From contig CAYQCL010000072.1 of the NCBI GenBank assembly GCA_964416065.1, positions 1 through 5,555 of the forward strand: a stretch of 5,555 bases of DNA, read 5' to 3'. Within the stretch, counting starts at the first letter, position 1. Every line of letters starts with the position of its first letter. Positions 1 to 5,555 of this stretch are shown piece after piece. The DNA comes from Limiplasma sp964416065. Lineage in GTDB: Bacteria > Bacillota > Clostridia > Christensenellales > Aristaeellaceae. Made by a program: the position numbers and the translations under genes. A model generated the notes under the pieces. The model ran no database searches. It saw nothing but the letters and a program-made list of their open reading frames with translations, and had not been told where the DNA came from.

Positions 1-2
1 AT

Positions 3-2681
3 TGGGACTGCTATACGCTTTCGGGCAAAGCGATCACGTTCCGGATGCCGGATGAGGCATACAACTGGATCGAGATCAGCGGTTCCGCGCATGGATCATT
101 GGACGCTGTGGACGACGCCGGCGCGGTGCTGGAGCATCTCCTTGACCGATGCAAGGGCAGGGAGCGCAGCGTTCACGCGATTGCCGCGCACTGCGGGGGA
201 AAGCTGCGCTTCACCAATATCGAGCAGGAGGAGCCCATCGGCGATTTTTCCGTGATGATGGTCCGTCAGGGGAAGCGTCCCGAGGGTGTGCGAAGCGTCA
301 CATATGCCTTTGACGGTATGCGGGACGATTTGCCGGACGATGGAAAGGCGCTTGTCTCCTTTATTAAGGGACGCTATCAGCCATACGAAAGGCACATCTG
401 GTACGGAAGGCCGCATGCACAGGAAAGGGATACGGCGCGGCGCAGAGAACAGATTGACGGCTATCCGTTTTACCAGATGATCATCCCCTATGACCAGAAG
501 GAAGGCGAGGGGCTTGATGGGGTGGAGCTCAGGCTGCCTGCGCTGCCGCTGCGAGGAGAGATCGTTTACTCGATTGAAATCCGGGACCCGCTGTGGAAGG
601 AACGCTGCATGATGCATTTCACCTTTGCCGCGGACGCGGCTGAGAGCCATGCCGTGTGGCTGGACACGAGGGACAGGATACTGCCTGAAAATCGCTGCAT
701 GATGATCACGGTGGCCTGCGACCGATTTGACCTGCCGGAAGATCTGCCGTCTCGCATGCAGGCTTCACTGGTGTACAAGCCGGCACAGGAGGCAAAGGCG
801 GAGCACGTGATCGACCGTTTTACGCAGGTTCGCGATCTCTTTGGACACATGGTGGAGGAGAGACCGAATCAACCCGTGTATGACATGTTCAACCGTTATC
901 GCGCGGACGCCGACGATCTGATGCGCGTTGCGCCGGAGCACGTACCCGGCAAGTATTATGCATGGGGCAACGGGCGCCTGCTGATGAACGACAACGGCGG
1001 CAAGGCGCCGGACAGACCGGACTTTCATCCGGAACGCGCGCCGCAGGGAGTGACGGCATGGGCCTACAAGCAGGTCGAATTCCTCAAGAGATATAAGTAT
1101 TTGATCAACTGGTATATCGACGAGAGGCAGATTTCAAACGGAGAATTTGGCGGCGGTCTATCGGATGACGGGGATTACACGTCCTTCTGGGTGGGGCTGA
1201 TTCTGATGGGCTGCAACCCGGAGAAGGTTTTGGACTCGCTCCGGCGCTGTACGGACACCTTTTATGAGCAGGGGATGTTTACCAACGGGCTTTGCTCCAT
1301 TCAGACGGATGAGCTGCACAGCGCCGAGGAGGGCGTGATCTCCCTGACCCAGTGCCTGACAGCGGATTTTGCGAACCCCAAGCATCTGGAACGGGCGATG
1401 GAGAACGCGCGCAGCCTGTTCTGGCTCACCGGCATCAACAAGGCCGGTCACCGCCATTTCAGGAGCACCTATTTTACCGGATCAAAGCTGGCGGAGGAAT
1501 CTCCGTGGGGCGGTCAGCGCGGCCTGAGCGGCCTGGTGCTTGCGCCGTCGTGGTATGTGGCCCGATTCAATGGCAACCCAGAGCTGAAAAAGGCGCTGAT
1601 CGAGCTGGCGGACGGCCTGATCGCTCATTACCACGAAGAGGAGGGGATCATTTACTCCAACATCAACTTTGAGGATGATTCCGATTCAAAACCGCTGGAC
1701 AAGACGAGGCGCGGCGACCTATATCTGCTGCTGCCTGCCTATTGGCTGACAAAGGATGAGCGGTATTACGATGCGATCAGCGAGCAATTTAAGGGCATCG
1801 ACAATCCGTATGTCACGCGGATGAACCGTTACGACGAGGACAGCGCCAGCCATATCGACAAGGACCGGGTGGAGGCGCAGTATGACGAATGGCTGTATCT
1901 GGCGCGCGTGCGCGAGTATTTCAACACGCAGGGATCGCCGTGGATCGATCGGGTAAAGTTTGACTATGACGGTATCCAGTACGATCGCCTGGCGGGCATC
2001 GGACATGAGCGCCTCAAGGCCGTCTTCCCGAGAAACCGGGNNNNNNNNNNGGTGTCATGGCGCTTTGAACGGGAAAACGACGATGAAAGGATCGGCATCC
2101 TGTCGCCGATTGCGCTGGATGACCGCGTCAAGCTGATTTTGTGCAATCTGAGCGACAGCGAGCTGAAGGCTACGCTGATCGGCGGGGAGATTGTGCCCGG
2201 TCGGTGGAGATTCAGCTTGGGCATCGATCACATGGACCGGGATACCGCAGATGAGATGCTCTGGGAAAAGGAGCTCAATTTTGAGCGAGCCGTTCCTGTG
2301 GAGCTGAAACTGCCCGCGCGCGAGACGTGCATTCTTCACATGGAGCTGATTGAAGCGGGAGAAAGCGAGAGCGAACGCTATGATCTTGGGCTGTGCAAGG
2401 ACGATGTGAAGCGCTATTTGCACGGCATGATATTTAAGGTGCATTCGCTGGGCGCGGCGGATACGCCGCCGGCGACGGTTGTTCTCAAAGATCCGAGCGG
2501 ACGGATTGTCCGAACGGCCGTCTGCCCGCCGCTGCCCGCGCCGAGGGACCTATGGCCGCGCTGGCGCGAGATCAGCTTTAATCTGTATGACATTCCGGAT
2601 CTTACCGGGTATACGCTCGAGATTGATCCGGAACACGAACTGAACGAAACGACGCGCGCCAACAACGTGGTGAGGCTGTAA
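3..2681 (+). CDS. Large alpha/alpha-toroid-like protein, probably carbohydrate-active (5' partial, internal assembly gap)
   Basis: The reading frame is open to the left edge. The first Met codon (45) has no ribosome binding site, and the codons before it encode what looks like the beginning of a beta-strand (GKAITFRMP), so the true start lies upstream. Counting from that Met, residues 1 to about 270 look beta-rich. Residues about 280-640 are helical and rich in aromatic and acidic residues, as in alpha/alpha-toroid glycosidases and polysaccharide lyases. This core holds a striking segment, NGEFGGGLSDDGDY (365-378), then GHRHFRS (His469, His471) and EESPWGGQRG (from 484). Residues 666-669 fall in the ten-N gap. 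After it comes a beta-sandwich tail whose last 23 residues (Y-LEIDP--ELNE----NN-V-L) resemble a CARDB/adhesion-type strand pattern. I do not recognise a named family. Lyase or hydrolase activity is inferred from fold-like features and from the mutarotase gene that follows. Secretion cannot be judged because the N-terminus is missing. It is probably an early gene of the operon. Confidence 0.8.
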   Translation, partial: WDCYTLSGKAITFRMPDEAYNWIEISGSAHGSLDAVDDAGAVLEHLLDRCKGRERSVHAIAAHCGGKLRFTNIEQEEPIGDFSVMMVRQGKRPEGVRSVTYAFDGMRDDLPDDGKALVSFIKGRYQPYERHIWYGRPHAQERDTARRREQIDGYPFYQMIIPYDQKEGEGLDGVELRLPALPLRGEIVYSIEIRDPLWKERCMMHFTFAADAAESHAVWLDTRDRILPENRCMMITVACDRFDLPEDLPSRMQASLVYKPAQEAKAEHVIDRFTQVRDLFGHMVEERPNQPVYDMFNRYRADADDLMRVAPEHVPGKYYAWGNGRLLMNDNGGKAPDRPDFHPERAPQGVTAWAYKQVEFLKRYKYLINWYIDERQISNGEFGGGLSDDGDYTSFWVGLILMGCNPEKVLDSLRRCTDTFYEQGMFTNGLCSIQTDELHSAEEGVISLTQCLTADFANPKHLERAMENARSLFWLTGINKAGHRHFRSTYFTGSKLAEESPWGGQRGLSGLVLAPSWYVARFNGNPELKKALIELADGLIAHYHEEEGIIYSNINFEDDSDSKPLDKTRRGDLYLLLPAYWLTKDERYYDAISEQFKGIDNPYVTRMNRYDEDSASHIDKDRVEAQYDEWLYLARVREYFNTQGSPWIDRVKFDYDGIQYDRLAGIGHERLKAVFPRNRXXXXVSWRFERENDDERIGILSPIALDDRVKLILCNLSDSELKATLIGGEIVPGRWRFSLGIDHMDRDTADEMLWEKELNFERAVPVELKLPARETCILHMELIEAGESESERYDLGLCKDDVKRYLHGMIFKVHSLGAADTPPATVVLKDPSGRIVRTAVCPPLPAPRDLWPRWREISFNLYDIPDLTGYTLEIDPEHELNETTRANNVVRL
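2041..2050. other. Assembly gap (10 Ns) inside the large CDS
   Basis: Ten consecutive Ns interrupt the large gene between the helical core (ending around ERLKAVFPRNR) and the C-terminal beta-sandwich (resuming VSWRFEREND). The same frame is open on both sides, so one protein is likely. A fixed run of ten Ns is a common scaffolding placeholder, so the true missing length may differ. Confidence 0.97.
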
Positions 2682-2684
2682 AAC

Positions 2685-2689
2685 GGAGG
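2685..2689 (+). promoter_or_regulatory. Ribosome binding site GGAGG deciding the GTG start at 2695
   Basis: The motif CGGAGGC sits between the stop of the upstream gene and the mutarotase gene. It lies five bases before GTG 2695 but fourteen before the next in-frame ATG at 2704, so the GTG start is favoured. Confidence 0.75.
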
Positions 2690-2694
2690 CAGCG

Positions 2695-3585
2695 GTGCTG
2701 ACGATGGATTGGACCTTCGAGGACGGGGCGCTGTACCGGCTCTCCAACGGGAGGATTTCGTGCGGGATTGCGCCGATGTGCGGGATGAATGTCTGCGAGC
2801 TCAGCGCGTTTGGCGAGCGTTTGGTTGCCGCGGATCCGCGCAGAAAGCTGGCGGGAAAGACATACGGAATCTCCATCCTGTATCCGACGCCGAACCGCGT
2901 GCGGGATGGACGGATCAGATGGGGAAAGGGGCTGGAGAGCCCCGGAAGAGGACATGGCTTTGCGCGGAATGCCGCTTTTGAGGTCGTTGGCGTCAAGCAG
3001 ACGCCGGCGGGAGGAAGCGTAGAGGGGCGGCTGCAGATCCGGGAGGATGAATGCCCGATCCGGCACGAGCTGAGGGTGTGCATATCGCTTGACGGAGACG
3101 AGCTCCTGTGGCGCTATCAGGTGCTCAACGAGGGAGACAGGCCGCTTCCCTATGGATTTGGGCTGCATCCGTTTTTCCTGAATCCAGGCGAGCTGGCGAC
3201 CGTGCGCGTGGACAGCTGCGCGGTCATGGCGCGCGGCGCGGACGGGGAATTCGCGGGCAGGCTCACCGTGCCGCCCAAAGACTTGCGGACGCCGGGAAAA
3301 ATCGCGGAGATGAACCTGAATGATGCTTACTTTTTGCGCACGGGCTATCCCGCGCAGATCGCCTTTGACCGGCTGACACTGATGATGCAAACGTCAGAGG
3401 AATTTGCCTACGCGGTGGTTTACACGCCGGACAGAGCGTCGTTCTGTGTGGAAAATCAGACGTGTGCGCCGGATGCCCATTACCTGTTCGGCGAGGGATT
3501 TGAAAGGGAAGCGGCGCTTCAGTGGGCCGCGCCTCTGGAGTGCAGGTCTGGTTTTGTCCGCTGGAAATTCATCAAAACGGCTTAA
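2695..3585 (+). CDS. Aldose 1-epimerase (galactose mutarotase-like) family protein
   Basis: The 296-residue product fits the mutarotase family, which interconverts alpha and beta anomers of free aldoses in the cytoplasm; some relatives act on other sugars or sugar phosphates. Family hallmarks appear in order: PTPNRVRDG with the substrate-binding Asn-Arg (67-68), GHGFAR with His87, GFGLHPFF with the catalytic acid His158, NDAYF with Asp210, and YTPD...FCVENQTCAPDA with the catalytic base Glu253. Length is normal to slightly short, there is no signal peptide, and no essential residue appears lost. The gene starts 13 bases after the upstream stop with its own GGAGG site, so it is almost certainly co-transcribed with the large toroid gene. 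A mutarotase next to a glycan-active protein commonly processes the released sugar. The substrate is unknown, so galM is not assigned. A Met at 2704 is the alternative start. Confidence 0.93.
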   Translation: MLTMDWTFEDGALYRLSNGRISCGIAPMCGMNVCELSAFGERLVAADPRRKLAGKTYGISILYPTPNRVRDGRIRWGKGLESPGRGHGFARNAAFEVVGVKQTPAGGSVEGRLQIREDECPIRHELRVCISLDGDELLWRYQVLNEGDRPLPYGFGLHPFFLNPGELATVRVDSCAVMARGADGEFAGRLTVPPKDLRTPGKIAEMNLNDAYFLRTGYPAQIAFDRLTLMMQTSEEFAYAVVYTPDRASFCVENQTCAPDAHYLFGEGFEREAALQWAAPLECRSGFVRWKFIKTA

Positions 3586-3597
3586 ACGAATCGGAAG

Positions 3598-3603
3598 AAA
3601 GGA
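3598..3603 (+). promoter_or_regulatory. Ribosome binding site AAAGGA deciding the ATG start at 3613
   Basis: AAAGGA directly abuts an ATG at 3604 (zero spacing) but lies nine bases before the in-frame ATG at 3613. The inner start is therefore better supported. A weaker GGAAG at 3593-3597 could serve the outer one. Confidence 0.55.
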
Positions 3604-3612
3604 ATGAAAGAA

Positions 3613-4281
3613 ATGAAGATCATCATTGTGGAGACGAGCGCGGTTTCCTCCGGGGTGCTTCAGAAGCTGATACATGAAATCATCCCCGAGGCGCACGTTC
3701 AGGAAATCATCGATTCGAGCCTGATCGATGAGGTGGTGGCCAACGGCGGGGTGACGCCGCACGTTCGGCACAGGATGCTGACGTATTTCCGCTTTGCGGA
3801 GGAGATGGGCGCGGACGTCATCCTGAACCAGTGCTCGTCGGTCGGGGAGGTTGCGCTGTGGGCACAAGGCCATATCGGCGTCCCGATCGTTTCCATCGAC
3901 AAGGGGATGGCGATCAGGGCGGCGGAGCTGGGCAGAAAGGTGGGCCTGGTGGCGACGGTGAAGACGACGGTTGGTCCCAGCAGCCGAAACCTGCTCAGAA
4001 CGGCGAAGGAAAACGGAAAGGAGATTGAGCTGACGACGTATCTGGTCGACGGTGCAATGGAGCTGCTGATGAAGACGGGGGATGTGCAGGCGCACAACCG
4101 CATGGTGATTGAATCGGTGGAGCGGGCGGCAGAGGAGAACGATGTCGTGGTGCTGGCTCAGGGCAGTATGATTGTGCTTGAAAAGGAGCTTGGACACATT
4201 GAAAAGCCTGTTTTGACGAGCCCGAGATTGGGTGTTGAGCATCTGGCCGATGTGGCCGGGAGGATCGCGGCAGAGGCATGA
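3613..4281 (+). CDS. Asp/Glu racemase-superfamily protein with a single cysteine
   Basis: The product (222 residues; 225 if started at ATG 3604) has the two-domain alpha/beta layout of the Asp/Glu/hydantoin racemase superfamily, which acts through alpha-carbon deprotonation. The N-terminus MKIIIVETSAV is a first Rossmann-like strand. The first active-site loop, VILNQCSSVGEV, carries Cys74. The strand GRKVGLVATVKTTVGPSS opens the second domain. The second active-site loop reads VVVLAQGSM (about 178-186), where racemases usually have the second catalytic Cys (LGCT-like). Cys74 is the only cysteine in the protein. Ordinary two-base racemisation is therefore doubtful, and a decarboxylase, isomerase or lyase-type reaction on a carboxylate is possible. 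The gene sits about 27 bases after the mutarotase gene, with no promoter visible between, and 64 bases before a 2-hydroxyacid dehydrogenase, so it probably works on a sugar-derived acid; that role is inference. Superfamily assignment is firm, reaction unknown. Confidence 0.88.
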   Translation: MKIIIVETSAVSSGVLQKLIHEIIPEAHVQEIIDSSLIDEVVANGGVTPHVRHRMLTYFRFAEEMGADVILNQCSSVGEVALWAQGHIGVPIVSIDKGMAIRAAELGRKVGLVATVKTTVGPSSRNLLRTAKENGKEIELTTYLVDGAMELLMKTGDVQAHNRMVIESVERAAEENDVVVLAQGSMIVLEKELGHIEKPVLTSPRLGVEHLADVAGRIAAEA

Positions 4282-4297
4282 ACCTCTTTTTGCCGCG
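4266..4297 (+). promoter_or_regulatory. Hairpin with T-run spanning the racemase-like stop codon (possible attenuator)
   Basis: CGCGGC (4266-4271) followed by AGAGG (4272-4276) can pair with CCTCT (4283-4287) and GCCGCG (4292-4297). This gives 11 base pairs with a six-base loop and a four-T bulge. The stop codon (4279-4281) lies in the loop. The inner 5-bp stem alone, followed by five Ts (4287-4291), resembles a weak intrinsic terminator. The full stem would instead bury the T-run as a bulge. It lies between the racemase-like and dehydrogenase genes and could reduce read-through or protect the upstream mRNA. Confidence 0.4.
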
Positions 4298-4345
4298 GAG
4301 CAATCAGCGAAATAAGGAAGAACTGAATTGAAAGGATGATGGTTT

Positions 4346-5302
4346 ATGAAAATCGGCCTGCTGGAGCCATTGGGCGTAAACGCGGCATTAATCGATGAGC
4401 TCGCCGCGCCGATCCGTGAGGCAGGGCACACCTTCGTCTATTATGACCAGAAGACAACCGATCCGGAGGAGCTTGCGCGCCGGAGCATGGGATGTGAAGT
4501 GGTGATGATTGCCAACACCCCCTATCCCGCGGAAGCCGTTCGCGCCGCAGACAGCCTCAGAATGCTGAATGTTGCGTTCACGGGTATTGACCACGTGGGG
4601 CTTGACGCGTGCAGGGAAAAGGGCATTATGGTCTGCAATGCGGCCAATTACTCCAACGAGACCGTGGCGGAGATGGTGATCGGCATGACCATCGCGCTGC
4701 TCAGGAAGATGGAGGCGGCGAGCGCCGCCGTGCGCGGCGGAGGGACGAGCGCCGGGCTTGTCGGCAGGGAGATTGCCGGACGCACGGTTGGCGTGATTGG
4801 CACCGGCCGGATCGGCGTAATGGTTGCCAAGCTGTTCCAGGCCTTTGGTGCACGCGTTATCGCGTATTCGACGACGGTGAAGCCCGAAGTAGAGGCGCTG
4901 GGAATCCGGTATGTCTCCTTGGAGGAGCTCATGAGCACGTCCGATATCGTGACGCTGCACACGCCTTCAAACGTCTCAACCCGAGGCATGATCGGGGCGG
5001 AACTGATCGGCCTCATGAAGCCCAGCGCACTGTTTATCAACTGCGCGCGCGGCCCCATCGTGGATAACGCCGCGCTGGCGGACGCGCTCAATGAGGAAAA
5101 AATTGCCGGCGCCGGTATCGACGTATTTCACGTCGAGCCGCCCATCCCCGACAGCGAGCCGCTGCTTCACGCCAAGAACACGCTTCTGACGCCGCATGTG
5201 GCCTTCCTTTCGGAGGAGGCGATGATCCGCAGGGCCAGAATCGTCTTCAAAAATCTGGAAGCGTATTTGGCGGGAACACCGGAGAATGTCTGCATGATCT
5301 AA
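4346..5302 (+). CDS. D-isomer-specific 2-hydroxyacid dehydrogenase
   Basis: The 318-residue product belongs to the family that reversibly reduces 2-oxoacids to D-2-hydroxyacids with NAD(P)H in the cytoplasm. The N-terminal catalytic half ends at FTGIDHVGLDACREKGIMV and NAANYSNETVAEMVIG (about 79-113). The nucleotide-binding domain starts at GRTVGVIGTGRIG with the G-x-G-x-x-G loop at 152-157. The catalytic triad is present: Arg235 in NCARGPIVD, Glu264 in GIDVFHVEPP, and His284 in LTPHVAFL. After the second Rossmann strand the usual NAD-selecting Asp is replaced in YSTT (174-177), which leans towards NADP. There is no C-terminal ACT domain, so it is not a full-length SerA type, and length is typical of the short forms. 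Start ATG 4346 has AAAGGA (4331-4336) nine bases upstream. The exact substrate (glyoxylate, hydroxypyruvate, a sugar-derived oxoacid) is not readable. It is probably the last gene of the catabolic operon. Confidence 0.95.
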   Translation: MKIGLLEPLGVNAALIDELAAPIREAGHTFVYYDQKTTDPEELARRSMGCEVVMIANTPYPAEAVRAADSLRMLNVAFTGIDHVGLDACREKGIMVCNAANYSNETVAEMVIGMTIALLRKMEAASAAVRGGGTSAGLVGREIAGRTVGVIGTGRIGVMVAKLFQAFGARVIAYSTTVKPEVEALGIRYVSLEELMSTSDIVTLHTPSNVSTRGMIGAELIGLMKPSALFINCARGPIVDNAALADALNEEKIAGAGIDVFHVEPPIPDSEPLLHAKNTLLTPHVAFLSEEAMIRRARIVFKNLEAYLAGTPENVCMI

Positions 5303-5350
5303 GACGGACTAATTTTTGCAGTAAAAACGGAAACAGGAAGATCTTTATAG

Positions 5351-5403
5351 CGAGCAATGCGGCCTTACTTCAAACGTCGTGCGGAGCAAGGCCGCATTGC
5401 TTG
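5351..5403. repeat. Perfect 14-bp inverted repeat, probable transcription-boundary hairpin
   Basis: AGCAATGCGGCCTT (5353-5366) is exactly the reverse complement of AAGGCCGCATTGCT (5388-5401), with a 21-base spacer. In RNA the stem can be extended by a G-U and a C-G pair to 16 pairs. It starts about 50 bases after the dehydrogenase stop and ends before the spoVT promoter candidate, so it may mark the 3' end of the operon transcript. No T-run follows on either strand, so a classical intrinsic terminator is not supported. A processing or stability hairpin, or a protein-binding palindrome, fits equally well. Confidence 0.6.
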
Positions 5404-5434
5404 ATGCACCCAGCCATTCCCAACGCTGCCATGC

Positions 5435-5463
5435 GCATAATTCGCCAAGGCATCCACATACTA
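5435..5463 (+). promoter_or_regulatory. Forespore sigma-G-type promoter candidate for spoVT
   Basis: GCATA (5435-5439) and CATACTA (5457-5463) are separated by 17 bases. They match the Bacillus subtilis sigma-G consensus (about GHATR, 17-18 bases, CATWHTA) at every defined position. The predicted transcript would start near 5470, leaving a leader of roughly 36 bases before the GTG start. In B. subtilis spoVT is a known sigma-G-dependent forespore gene, which makes the match meaningful. Short motifs do occur by chance, so it remains a prediction. Confidence 0.6.
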
Positions 5464-5490
5464 GGGAGGCCGAAAGAAAGCTAGATGAGA

Positions 5491-5496
5491 AGGAGG
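5491..5496 (+). promoter_or_regulatory. Ribosome binding site AGGAGG of spoVT
   Basis: A full AGGAGG core within GAAGGAGGCC lies nine bases before GTG 5506. An in-frame ATG at 5485 would place this site inside the coding region, with only GGGAGG (5464-5469) fifteen bases upstream. GTG 5506 is therefore the better start. Confidence 0.8.
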
Positions 5497-5505
5497 CCAA
5501 CATTC

Positions 5506-5555
5506 GTGCGAGCAACGGGAATAGTGCGCAGAATCGACGAATTGGGGCGCGTGGT
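5506..5555 (+). CDS. spoVT: Stage V sporulation protein T, AbrB-family regulator (3' truncated by window edge)
   Basis: The last 50 bases encode MRATGIVRRIDELGRV followed by a partial Val codon. This matches the conserved start of SpoVT (M-K-A-T-G-I-V-R-R-I-D-D-L-G-R-V-V), whose N-terminal AbrB-type swapped-hairpin domain binds DNA; the missing C-terminal part should be a GAF-like domain. SpoVT is a forespore transcription factor that adjusts sigma-G-dependent genes during spore maturation. The GTG start coincides with the family's N-terminus and has AGGAGG nine bases upstream. A sigma-G-type promoter lies just ahead. Only 16 complete residues are visible, so another AbrB-like paralogue is possible, but the ATGIVRRIDELGRV run is characteristic of SpoVT. 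The gene is unrelated in function to the upstream sugar genes and looks independently transcribed. Confidence 0.88.
   Translation, partial: MRATGIVRRIDELGRV

Noticed and set aside
45..47. ATG as the true start of the large protein
   Set aside because: There is no ribosome binding site ahead of it. The upstream in-frame codons are open to the window edge and read as part of a beta-strand domain.
96..650. Minus-strand open frame of 184 codons
   Set aside because: It lies fully antisense to the large coding gene, has no ribosome binding site or recognisable domain, and has the Arg/His/Leu-rich look of a shadow frame in GC-rich DNA.
2602..3390. Minus-strand open frame of 262 codons
   Set aside because: It is antisense to the well-supported mutarotase gene and the end of the toroid gene. 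The product is rich in Arg, Pro, His and Ser without any domain pattern.
4290..4318. Possible sigma-A promoter (TTGCCG with an A/T-rich -10) before the dehydrogenase gene
   Set aside because: The -10 region (AATAAG) matches the consensus poorly and the -35 overlaps the hairpin, so it is not convincing.
3394..4431. Minus-strand open frame of 345 codons
   Set aside because: Although long, it covers three good plus-strand genes and their junctions. Its translation is His/Arg/Gln-rich with no fold signature, typical of a shadow frame.
4388..4960. Minus-strand open frame of 190 codons, and others inside the dehydrogenase gene
   Set aside because: The plus strand here encodes complete dehydrogenase motifs. 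The antisense product has no recognisable features.
5312..5326. TTTTT...AAAAA near-palindrome just after the dehydrogenase stop as a terminator
   Set aside because: Only five A-T pairs with a five-base loop and no GC stem, which is too weak to call.
5485..5487. ATG as the start of SpoVT
   Set aside because: It would add MRRRPTF before the conserved family N-terminus and place the AGGAGG site within the gene. The nearest upstream SD-like motif is fifteen bases away.
1..5555. tRNA, rRNA, CRISPR, insertion sequence or phage features
   Set aside because: I saw no repeat arrays, transposase motifs, tRNA-like cloverleaf or long direct repeats. Nearly all of the window is protein-coding.

Overview
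The window looks like draft-assembly DNA from a GC-rich, spore-forming member of the Bacillota, most likely Clostridia. The evidence is the strong purine-rich ribosome binding sites (AGGAGG, CGGAGG, AAAGGA), the compact co-directional layout, and the first codons of a SpoVT sporulation regulator at the right edge. A run of ten Ns at 2041-2050 marks an assembly gap, so this is probably a metagenome-derived or draft scaffold. All real genes are on the plus strand.

Layout: (i) 3-2681, the 3' part of a large protein with a beta-rich N-terminal half, an alpha-helical (probably alpha/alpha-toroid) core and a beta-sandwich tail. It looks like an uncharacterised carbohydrate-active protein, runs off the left edge and is interrupted by the N gap. 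(ii) 2695-3585, a galactose-mutarotase (aldose 1-epimerase)-like protein with its catalytic residues visible. (iii) 3613-4281, an Asp/Glu-racemase-superfamily protein with one cysteine instead of the usual catalytic pair. (iv) 4346-5302, a complete D-isomer-specific 2-hydroxyacid dehydrogenase with the Arg/Glu/His active site. (v) 5303-5505, an intergenic region with a perfect 14-bp inverted repeat and then a forespore (sigma-G-type) promoter candidate. (vi) 5506-5555, the start of spoVT, cut off by the right edge.

Genes i-iii are separated by only 13 and about 27 bases, and gene iv follows after 64 bases, so they probably form one transcription unit. The set (toroid protein, mutarotase, racemase-like protein, 2-hydroxyacid dehydrogenase) suggests breakdown of a sugar or sugar-acid glycan. 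The substrate cannot be read from the sequence, and this pathway idea is inference. A hairpin that includes the stop codon of gene iii and a T-run may modulate read-through into gene iv. The spoVT gene looks separately transcribed.

The most notable observations are the sigma-G-like promoter placed correctly in front of spoVT, the single-cysteine racemase homologue, and the uncharacterised toroid protein with its acidic/glycine-rich signature. No RNA genes, insertion sequences, CRISPR arrays or phage genes are visible.
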